Positions 9,701 through 21,700 of a DNA stretch of 64,000 nucleotides are shown piece after piece; the stretch's first letter is position 1; every line of letters starts with the position of its first letter. Source of the DNA: Girardinichthys multiradiatus. Lineage: Eukaryota > Chordata > Actinopteri > Cyprinodontiformes > Goodeidae. The notes under the pieces are model-generated. The model ran no database searches and had not been told where the DNA came from. It saw nothing but the letters and a program-made list of their open reading frames with translations. A program made the translations under genes and the position numbers. Where the stretch lies: assembly GCF_021462225.1 (NCBI RefSeq), contig NC_061804.1, forward strand, positions 7,863,740 through 7,927,739. The letters run 5' to 3'.

Positions 9701-12700
9701 TACCATTTACATGTCTTCAGATCACTGCAAACCAATTCCTTCTAAAAAACTAAATAAACTGCGAGCTTATGAATCTAAAACAACCACCTCTTTTCACTCT
9801 GCTTTTGCCAAAAGGGATGAACTTCATTTCCATATGATAAGCACAGATAAAACTGTGAAACTCTCCAGCTGAAGTCTTTCTCTGATTGCTCTAAACACTT
9901 GAATTCATTGTCTTTTTATTTGAACAACTTTGCATCAAAAAGGCCTCCCATGGCGCGACGCTGATGGTGTAGGGGTTAAGCGCGCGACCATATCTGTCGA
10001 CTGTTTTTTCAATTAATTTATTAATAATCCGATAGCAAATGATGCTTAATAGGAGATTTCTACAGAATTTCAACCAGGTGAAGCTAAAACTATGCTACTG
10101 GTTCTGGTTCTGGTTAGAGCATATTTACAAAGAGGGTTTTTCATCCTAAATGCAAAATGTATATATTTGTTGTACAATTTTGGCCTAATTACTGCTCTGA
10201 GTGGGTTGTTCTTTCACCAAATGCCATGTTTCAGAGTCTGTATACTCCAGTTAACGGTTATTCCATTACTAAATTAGTTGACGATTATTTCAATAATCCA
10301 TTAATCACAATTAATCTGATTAATTGTTTCTGCCCTAGTATTAACCCAAAAAAAATCATATGAAATAAATTAAATATTTTTAAAGTGCATCTCAAACACA
10401 CGTTAAATTAAACAAAGCTACAAACCTTTGGCCATGACAGTATATCAGTTGATACGAATGCAGGGTAATAACTTTCTGTTTAGTCAGTCGTGTTTGTCAA
10501 AAGCTTCTTTGATTGTTCTTAAATCAGGAAATTGACGGCTAGAGGAAATATAGGAAACCTTTACCTCCTCTGGCACTTCTGCCACCACCTCCATGTAGCG
10601 CTGAATCACGTCCTCGGATCTCTGAGCTGACGCTGACGGAGGGACAAAAACATGACGTAAAGAATGAGCCAGAAACTAAAACTTCAGTAAACTGCCTCAC
10701 AAAAAGTATTTTACACCTGCTGAATTACCTAATGATAATTCCCATGGGAGAAAACATGATAAATTCATTTCTACATGCAAATTGGTGAGAAAAACAGACC
10801 ATATGACGACAGGATGAACAATGTGGTGATGAGCAGCAAGATGGAGACAAACATGAACCACAGGTAATATAAAACATTCATGAGAGCATTTCAGAAACAA
10901 TGCTCAAGGTGACGTTCAACTTTCCTCCATCAAGTCAGCTCCATCTTTTTACCTAAACTATAAGGAAAGGCAGTTTGGTGCAGTTTAACTTTAGAAAACC
11001 AGGCAATAGTGCAATAGATCATCTCTGAGGACTCGGATATCTGGCAGGATATGCTAAGTACTATGCATTCGCACTGTGCACACCAATAATACATCTGACC
11101 AGTGAGCTGGACTTAGCCTTAAACACCAGATTCAGATGAAAGCAGCAGAGATGCCAAAGCTCATGCAATGCAGGACATTTCATAATGCTTGAACAAAAAG
11201 ATAAAATAGCAGTGAGGAAAATATGGGCTAACTAATATTCTTAATGCAATCACATATTTTCCTAATACAGTGCAGCTAGAGGTGAGCGATTAGCAAAAAT
11301 GTTCTATCACATTTTTCTTTTATAGTATACTGACGGCATAACTTGCCTACATAAAAACCTTGAGCACATTTTTAATCGGTTTGCACACAGATCAGGGGTA
11401 CCCAAGGTTATACCTTAAGTTCTACCGTCCCACGACTTTTAGATGCATCCTCAACACACCTTAATCAAATAGTTGAATTCCCTTATTAGCTTTCGGTCAT
11501 TCAGCTCTGCAGAGGCCTGACAATGAGACATTTAATTTTATTCAGACCGACTGGAGTTGCGGGATGTAGCTCTACAGGGCTGGACCTGGGCACCCCTGAT
11601 GTAGACGAAAATAAACAAGATTATCCTCATTTATGCTTTAAAGCGTACAGTATATTCCAGACTGTTAACTGATTTGTATTAAATTTAGAAAAGTGCATGA
11701 AAGTACATTGCAGTCCCATTGATTGATGCAATCATAGACCCAAAATTATGGGTTAGTTTCGAAGCATTAAATGGGAATAAACAAGTTTTTAGTATTTGAC
11801 GCGCATGTCCGCGATCAGATCAGCAACCATCAAGAAAAAACTGACTGACTGGTGAATCTCTAGCAGTATATTGAAGTACTGGGCTAAAGTGCTCTCTGGT
11901 TACTTAACAAATAGTTTATAAAAGCTAAAGAGCACCAATGTTCCTTCTTTCCCAGACTAAATGTTCCTGATTTTTCCCATCAGTCTCTGTGGGATTATCA
12001 ACTGTTGAGTCCAAAACAGTAGCCCAGCAGTTTTTTTCTTCAACAAATCATAAAATGGTGCTGAAGCTAGCTTCTCATTCAGCCTGGACAAATTTAAATC
12101 AGTTAAAATCTATAATATTTAGATCTGGACTGAATTAACACAGTTTAAATACAGATTTCTTAAATCAGTTTTTTAGTCAATAAAACCTTTAGTTTACACA
12201 ATTCCCAAAACATGAATTTCAAGGCTTCCATGTTTAGCATTTATGAACCATGGATCCAGTTTAAAATCCCAAAGTTGAGGCCTCTAGAGACCAAAAATGA
12301 AGCTTATTTTCTATATTTATATTAATTATATTTATCAGCATTCAGATTTTTTAGCCTTTAGATAAAGAAATAACACCTGGGAAGTTGAACTTTTATCCAT
12401 CCTCAATTTTTATTTCCCCACACTGAAACAAAATGTGATACTTTTGAAGACTGCAAAGGAATCTTGGAAGCAGGAGGAAAATGGATGAGTGCATAACAGC
12501 ATAGATGTGGGCATATAGATGATTTCATGTAATCTCTGCTTCAGCAGCTTGTTGACACGTTCTATTCATTCACCATCTGTGGTCATAATCGCCCAACCCT
12601 GCATGCTGCCCTCATGTGAGCTGGTTAACCTATTTTAAATAAAGAATCTCAACAAAATGATTCACACTAACGGAGATCATTAAATGCAGCAGCTCTATAG

Positions 12701-15700
12701 CAGCTGCTTTGAATGTCTGCAGCTTAGTGGAACCTGTTGCTTGATAAATCTGAACACCTGCTGCTCGTCCTTTCTTTAGACAGGTAAGGCAGAACAGGTT
12801 GTGCCATGAACTCCTAGGTTTCTGGGGTTCGTCACTGTAGATCTGGAGTTGCTGCAGATCAGTGATGTTCAGTATCAACATGTTACAGTAACAATGTGTT
12901 GATAAACTAAATCTGTTTTAGTTTCAGTGCCATTCGAACTTCTTAAAAGCTCCTTATCTTTTTGTTGAGTGTATTTAATCCTGTTTCAGAAAATTCATAA
13001 AGTCCAAACTATGACAACTATTCCTGTCTTCTCCACTCAAAGCTGCTCCTTTTTGGCGAAATTCTTAATGTTGACATTTTTTCTTCTCTTTATACTTAAT
13101 AGCTACAGTGCTATGTAAAAGTTTTCACACCCCTTTAAGCTGTTGAAATTGTCACGTTACAGCCACAAACGTCAATAGATGTTACTTTGATCTACTACAA
13201 AGTAGTGCATAATTGTGAAGTGAAAGACGGGGCTTTCTCCCACAAAACAAATTCAAATCTGAAAAGTGTGGTGCACATCTGTAATTTGATCCCTAGACTC
13301 AATATTTTCTAGAATCACTTTTGGCTGCATTTACAGCTACTTTTGAGGTCTTTCTTCACCTACGTCTAGAGACCGAAATGTCTGCCCATTCTTCTTTGCA
13401 AATTAGCTCAAGCTCAGACTGGATGAAGAAAGTCTGGACATTAACGTTTAAGCCCTGCCACATGCTTTTAATAGGATTTATGCCCTGCCTTTGTCTGGGC
13501 CATTGTAACACATGAATGTGGTGTGATCTAAACTGCAGAGACTGTAGCGCTGTCTCTGCCCTGTTCCCCATTAAAGATCTGGATCCTATAACAGGTCTTT
13601 CTTCCAAGATTGTCCTGTTATTTGTCCATATTTCTGTTATCTCTGACCAGCTTCCCTATTGCTGCAAAAAAAAAAAAAGGAATGCCACAAAATGATGCCA
13701 CTTCCATACTTTACCATGATATGTTTGTAGGGGATGTGCAGTATTAATTTTCTGCCACATAGTGTTTTGCTTGTAGCCCCAAAAGTTTGTTTATTCCACT
13801 TTAGTTGTGTGCAACTTTGTGCTGGTCTATCGATAAATTACTGATAATACATTGAAGTTTGTGTTTGCACCGGGAACGTATTAAAAGGGGTTTGTAAACT
13901 TTTGAAAGGCACTGTATGTCACTAGATAGGGGGGAAAGCATCAGAATTTCAGAGGATGAAAGAAAGCTTAAAAAAAAAAAAAAAAGCAACCCGATCGACT
14001 CTGGAGACAAAACCAGCAGTTGCTGCTGAATCAAAGCTCATGTATGTTGCTGATAATAAAAAGGAAGACCACCAACCCGGACGACACTTTTACCAAACCT
14101 GGCATTTCCACGCATCACATTAGCAAATCAACAAGTGAAGCAAGTGTTTTTAAGCAGCGACACTGATGTAAACTGCACAATGAAATGACAAACCAAACTA
14201 TGAGGAAGATTAGTGCAAGCACACATTAAAACAAATCAATGATACGGGAATGAAATGCTCCTGAAGCTTGTGGAGATAAGTGGACCAGTGGAGGATGGTA
14301 GTGATGAAGAGGTGCATTTTGGCTCGTAGCGAAGTAGCTACCTCTCCTGTGCTGCCTCTTTGCTCTCCTAACTGTACTGCTGCTGCTGCTGTGGGGCCTG
14401 CTGGCTGTGGGGAGGAGAGGAGGAGGAGGAGGAAGAGCGAAAGGAGCAGGTTGCTGCTGCTGCTGATGCTGCTGCTGCTGCAGGGGCTGCTGCTGAGAGA
14501 GGGGGGCGGAGGTGAAGTGCACGCCAACTCCCACTGCTGACATCAAAATGGAGGCCATGCCTGGAGCGGGGGTGAGGTGGGGTGGGAATGGGTTGGGATG
14601 AGGCAGGATGGGGCAGAGGTGGAGAGCAAGTGAGAGGTGCAGGAACAAATCGAAAGAATGAGTAATGTAGCAGCGGTTGATGCTTCCACTGCGACGCTCA
14701 TTCATGCACAGAAAGTCAAACACCAAACTTTCAACAATAATCGCAGGTTTCGTGTCTACGGCAGCTGCTAAACTACAAACCAGGGCCATCTGTGCAACAC
14801 AAACACAGAGCTAAGTGCTCCATTAGGAGGAAGAAGGCAGCGCTCATCCCTGTGTGCTTGCCGGCAGTAAGCTCCTAACAGGAATAACAAGGCTGTTCTC
14901 TGAACCCAATGCCAAGGAGATGGATGCAAACCTTACATTGTTCCCAGAGGATGGCAGACCTGTTATCAAAAAATATTATGTAGTTTGTTGATTCAAGCCA
15001 ACCATTAGAATATTACCCAAGGAGTCCCAAAGGTGATAAACATCCCTGCTGAGAACACTTTCCACCTTAAATTGTCTTTCCAGATTGTAAAAATGTCTCT
15101 TAAATCTAAACAGGTAACTGTATAAAAGTTAAAATATCCGTTGCACTTTTGTGTTCTATAAAAACTCAACAAGGCTTCAGGAAGGGGTGATATAACACCA
15201 TCTAAGCCCATGCTGTAATTTTGAAGCTCTGGGCACTGTGTTACGTTTACAGCAGGTCAAAGAATTGAAAAGTATCAGAGCCCAGTGCCCGGTACAGCTC
15301 GGCTGGAAGAGACAGAATCAGGCAGGATGCACAGGTCAGCAAAGGGGAAGGAACTATGGTTGTGCCTGACATCTGAGCAAACTTGTTCGTAAAAAGCTGA
15401 AAAAAAATTAAAATTAAGCATATAAGCCACAAACAGTGTGACGAGTTATTAAAACCACACAATATTTCTCAGTGAAGTCTGTCACATAAAGCGCCATCTA
15501 GTGGCAATCAGCATGTGCTTTCCTGGTGTCAACCCTACCGCTATCCCTCAGCACTTCATTACGTAGTGGTTAAAATATTCCACAGTTGGGACGTGCCCAG
15601 AGAGGCATGATCAGTTATCACTAATTGGTATTACTTATAATATGCGAGTTTATATCCTCATATGAGTTACATAAGCAGCAGGCATTATTTCTTACTCTTC

Positions 15701-18700
15701 TTTCAGACAAACACAACTGTAATGCCAAATTTCCCCTATTAACATCTATGTTGATATATTTAAATTTTTGATACTATTTTGTCAATATCAAAAATGTACT
15801 GATGACTTGTCTGAAAGGAAATATACTGATGTTGAGGACAGCGGGAAAACATAATGGCGATACTTTTTCCTGAACATTTTGGCAATGATGTCAATTACAG
15901 TTGGTCTCTTTTCCTTCATTACAATGTTTCCTCCCCTCCTTGTGAGCTTTAGCATGTTGGTGAAGAATCATCCAACAGGACAGAAATACGGCACGGCACT
16001 GGAACTATGATATCCACCCAGATACTGCCCGCAGGCAGTCCTCTGATTGCAGCACGTGGGCAAATATCAAGTCAAATGTATTTACAGGCCAAAGAAAATA
16101 CATTTTTTGAACTAAAACCCCAATAAATTATATTGTCAATATTTTTAACCTGCTCAACAATAAACTAAGCATTCAGTATTATTTTTTTTTGTAGGAAAAA
16201 TATTAAATTCTTTTGGACCCTTTTCTCAGCATTAGAACAGGGGTTGGGTCACTCTTCGTTCTAAGTTTAGTACATAAATGAAAGCAAATTTAGGTGCATC
16301 AAAGTATGCGTTTGGTCCCATCTACTATGAAATTAGAGCAAATCCAAAAAGCCTGATTATTAAAAGACAAATACTGTTTTTACCGAACATTTTCCACTGT
16401 GAGATTTCAATTTGTCTGTAATAATTTTAATTATTAAAAATAAAGTATGTCGAAACTTTACATATTTGGGAAAATGGAGTTTTACGAGGATAGAACATAA
16501 CACAGTGAACTTTAAATTACAATACATTTTTATTGTTTTCTGTTGTGCAACAATGTGTTTAAGCAGAGAAACACTAGTAAATTCTTTTTTTGGTGTGTTT
16601 TAAGAGAATCGTTCACCCGGAGCAAATGCATACCAGCAACACCTTCTCTTTGCTGGTATGAGGAACTTGAAACCTTTAGGCTATTTGTGAAAACTAAGGG
16701 ATTCTTAATTTGTTCAAATATATTGCTAAAAACTATTGCCTCAAAATGTATCAATTTCAATGTGTGCAAACTCATAATCACAAAGAACTGCTTGGATTCA
16801 ATGTTTTCCAATATACATACGGTAACAATATATCAGGTCCTATACATTAAAACTCTAATATATCTGGACTCTTCAGTGGACTTTTACTGCTGTTTTTTTC
16901 CCACAGCTGATTTTAATGTTGAGTGGAAGGAACATTGCAATGATGGAAAAAACAAAATAGAGCGAAATATAGGTGAAAGTCAACATGCAAAGTAATTCGT
17001 TCCTAATATGGTGCAGGCCTACCTAAAGTGGAACTAAACCCGATATAAAAGCTCCCAGAGACATTTTGAAAAATGCCACCAAAGCGCACGGTGCCAAGGG
17101 ACACTAAGGGCCGTACCAAGTGCGTGGGTATAAGCAGAGGGGATTAATCCGAGGTGTGGTCAGGAGGACGAGGGAGAGGGGCAGCTAGCTTAATTTGACA
17201 TATTGAAACATGAAGACTGAGCAGAGCAACGTTGGTATTTGGTCATGAATAGAGCTTTGAGGTGCAGGATTTTTCACCCCCCTCATTACTGGAGGATAAG
17301 AGAGGCTTCATGGAGCCCGGCGGGTCTGAGCCTTATCAGCTCGCTCCACTGGTTCAAGGCACTGACCCCGAAATCCCTGAAGCCGGTGCTGCCGAGGCAG
17401 TGGAGTACTGAATGGGTCCAGTTTCTGAGTGGTAATGTGGATCATTGCTAACATCGGCAAACATTGAAAGCAGCAACAAACTTTCAGAAAGTTTACATTT
17501 ACATGTAGATTTATAATCTCTCCAGTGAGGCATGTGATCGAAGGTATAAAGCAGGAGTCCCCAACTAAAATAGAAGGATGTCCACTACCTCCGTCATCCA
17601 AACCCTTAGGGGTCCAAACTTTTCAAATCAACTGTCAAAAATATTTTCTTTCATTTTTATTTAGCATTTAATTAACACTGGAGTTTTTGTTTTTTAACTT
17701 CTGATCAATTATTCATATGCTTATGAAATCATCTGAACAGAAAAGTGCATCTAATGTAAATACCAATATTAAAAGGCACTTTGAATGGCACAGTTGAGCT
17801 GGGTCTGTGGTAGAACAGTTCTACTGTCCTTGCTGAGCATGTGGCAGGCAGGGTAATTTGCTTAACGTTTTCCCTACGTTTTTTCTCCTTTTCCATCTAA
17901 AAGTGTTTCTCCCACAGCTTCCATGCACTCTTTGATCATTTCCCAGTCAGTGAAAGACTTTTTGTGTTCTCCTAAAATCCACTGTACTCGCAGTGAACAC
18001 TTGTATGCTTGCTGTTGTGCTGTAAGGGACCGCGCACTACACTGACTGCTGGAGGCGGGCCTTCAGCTGCCATAGCTTCAGACGTCAATGGGTCAGTGGA
18101 AACACAACTGGTACCGGACCGAGTAGAGGGAAACCGAGTGGAGCGGAGCCATGCCGCCTAAAATGAGCCAGTGGAAGAGGGGCATTAGCAACCTGCGTTC
18201 AAGGGTCCCACATAACTTCTTTGTCAATTTCTGGCGGTTGGCATACAACGATGAGGTGCACTACCGCCACCAGCTGGCTTGGAGTGTGGACCAGAATATC
18301 GCTGACCCACATAGCTGTCAGTCGCGACAGTTCAAAAGTCAGATGCAGAAGCCGGCAGGAATAAAATGTCTATATCTACATAGTAAATAAGAAAATGCTT
18401 TGCGTTCCAGACAAAACGCCCTCTGGGTTCGGATTTGAACCGGAGTCTGGGGTTTGGGGATCCCTGGTATAAAGCATAAAATGCTACGATCAATGCTCGC
18501 AGTTCCGACTCCTGACTCGCTACGCAGGCTGTAACGTAAATATCTACCAAGCTGTACCGTTTGAACCAATAGGAATATTCAACCGTAGTAGCCACCGTTC
18601 AACTGAAAGAGGGCAGCACTAAGACAGGTTTAGGACAAATATTTCAGAATTGAAGTTTACATGAAAATGTAACAAATTGCACAATAAGATAAAGATAGCA

Positions 18701-21700
18701 CCCTTAAGGCCCAATTTATCTGCCAAAAAAAGTTGATTTGGGGTTTAGTTCCACTTTAAATCATAACACAAAATGTCAATTATGTTATCTGCAACTGATG
18801 TCATGCCAATAGTAGAAAACTTTTTTTTATCAAAGTATAGCACTATATGCTACTGTCTATTTGAAACGTATGTTCTTCTGGTTTAGGCTTGCTTACATTT
18901 AAAGTGTGCTTTGATTCAGAGACAGACGTGCTGAACTGCACTGGCTGTCGTCATCTTAAACAGTCCTAGCTTGCAGAGATCCATCTCATTCTAAACTGTC
19001 AGCTAAAAAACAATCATGACCTACTTTAAAATTGTGATTTAAAACTAAACTTATTTCTTTTAATAATATCAGCATCCATTTGTTTTTTCTTATCAACCAA
19101 ACAATGCTGATGTAGAACCCGCCTAAACCACCTGAACAAAACAATAACCAGATCCTGTTTGTTTGTACTGCCGTTTCCATCCCACACATGCATCTAAACT
19201 CATATTTAATGACTTGCTGTCGGGAGGTTTTAACTGTCCTAGTTAGTGCAGATGTAGATTGAGTTTTTCTGTCTGGTAACAGACTTAGTGTCACAACGAA
19301 CCGAACAAGCTCCAAGAATGAACAGTTATAAAAGGTTATGTTTTTAGAATCAAATGTACGACATCAAGTCTGCCAGAAATACAAGCAATTTTCTAAAGAG
19401 TAGGGTTGCTTGTGTTAAGGCTGTAGGTTTTCTAGCGTTGCCCTGTCACAGAAAAGTCAAAAATGAAAGTAGATAAAGATGTGGCATGTCATGAAGTAAA
19501 AACAAAAGTAAATCTGACTTTCACTGGGTCCTTTTAAAGAAATCTCTTCTATCGAGTATTCTCTGCTTTTTATTTCCCTTTTAGGTTAAAACAGGTTTAG
19601 GTTTTCTAACATTACCGTGTTCAATTAGACATAAAAAGGAAATAACGTAATCACAGATTAAATAATGCATTAATGTTGGAACAAACCACAAAAAAAAGTA
19701 ATGATGCAAGTTAAAAAGCACCTTAAGCCAGTGGTGGCCAAAGCTTTTTATCACGTGGGCAAATATCAAGTCAAATGTATTTACAGGCCAAAGAAAATAC
19801 ATTTTTTTAACTAAAACCCCAATAAATTATATTGTCAATATTTTTAACCTGCTCAACAATAAACTAAGCATTCAGTATTATTTTCTTTTGTGGGAAAAAC
19901 ATTAAATTCTTTTGGACCCTTTTCTCAGCATTAGAACAGGGGTTGGGTCACTCTTCGTTCTAAGTTTAGTACATAAATAAAAGCAAATTTAGGTGCATCA
20001 AAGTATGCGTTTGGTCCCATCTACTATGAAATTAGAGCAAATCCAAAAAGCCTGATTATTAAAAGACAAATACTTTTTTTGCCGAACATTTTCCACTGTA
20101 AGAAGATTTCAATTTGTCTGTAATAATTTTAATTATTAAAAATAAATGTCTCCATCTGCAATAATCACCTGTGCTGGCCCCCAGCCTTAAGCACTAAAAA
20201 ATAAGGTTTCATAAATTTGCATCTTTAGTTTCCATGGATGCACATCCCGACCCATGCATAACCTCGTTTGGTTCAAGCCAGCAGATGCCACCTGTAGGTC
20301 AGCATTTGACCGGCATGTAGCATCATTTCAGAAATCTTCAGGCGTTTGGGATTACTGCATCCATGTACATCAGTATTAGCTGAACACCCATCTTTTACTC
20401 ACATAAGGTGAGAGAAAAAACACTGCAGCAATAAATCACACACAAAAAAAACAATGAAAAAAGAAATGAAAGAATCATGGTTCCTTCAGGACAGGAAGGG
20501 GCTTCTGCAGCTGTGTTCATACATACATGTGATTTTGAATATTTACATGCGACTCCGCAGGAGTTACTAGAATTCAGTCTATGTGCCTGACAAACCTATG
20601 AGCGGAGTCAAGTTTGGCGTCTATTAATATTAATGTTCATTACAGTCTGATGAGTACTAAAACTGTGCATTAGGAGAAAACGCTGCACGGGTGACCTTCT
20701 GTTTTAAATAATTTAGTCTCAGTTCGGTACTCCTGCCTGAGGTTCTGGTCGAACAACCTCTGATTGCACTGATTCTATCAACTTGGCACAGCTCAGCACC
20801 AAATTTAAAAAAGGTGCACAGCAGGTGAAAACAAAGTGATAGAAAATACTTTCTCATGTTTAATTATGCAGAACGTTTATGTTTTTCTGTTAAATGCCTC
20901 AAGTTTACTCTGCTAAATGACTGAACTCCTGAGGTGTGTTCCCCTTAAAAAGCTCAATCTCAGCGCCACATAGAGGGGCTAGATTTGGACTTGACATGAT
21001 TCTGAATAGCGCTGACACTAGGAAACGAGCAGCATGAAAATGCATTATAGATATTTGCTGTTCAGGCTGCGCACAGTGAGTCTGCAGATACTCTCTTCTT
21101 ATTAAGAATTGAAATATCTTATATACTTGATGAAAACTTAGTGCTTAGAACAAAAAGTAGCTGGCAACTCATGAAGGGGAAAATCATCCAAAAATGCAAG
21201 GTTTGTCCACCAGACCAGTTTCAGTGAACATGCATAAAACACAGCTAGAGATCCACATGAACTCACTAACAAACATTACTCGCTGTAAACGTTTGGTAAA
21301 TAATTCTGTAGAAACTCTCAGGGTACTTGTTTCCCCCGCAAACCAATGTTTTGATACCAGCCTAATTTCTAAGCACAGTTTCCAGCAGCAATCCTGCCTT
21401 CTGGTCTGTATTTATTAACACACTTTAAAAAAGGAAGTTATACGTCTGTTTTAATCTGCATTTAGAAGCACTAGCTGACAACCTGTCGGTCTTCTAATCT
21501 CTGATGTGCTGTAAGCATGAGTTACATCTGCCATTTCCAGCAGGATTTGTTAACACCAGGTGGTGATGCTAGAGGGCCTGACAGAGTTTATAAATTCAGC
21601 AGAAAACAACTCATTTATCCACATTGACTGTATGATAAAAAATATTAAAAATAGAGCTTAAACTCTTAACCTAGAACCAGAGTTTTATCATTTCTTTATC

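Noticed and set aside
9966..9985. Possible tRNA gene
   Set aside because: Only a box-A-like head; no box B or cloverleaf follows. It is a SINE fragment.
14280..14540. Plus-strand frame of 86 codons across DTX2 exon 4
   Set aside because: It is the antisense of the CAG-rich exon (Leu/Ala from CTG); exon borders and homology support only the minus strand.
16543..16995. 150-codon plus-strand frame in DTX2 intron 3
   Set aside because: No similarity to known proteins, AT-rich codon content typical of chance frames, and no splice or promoter support.
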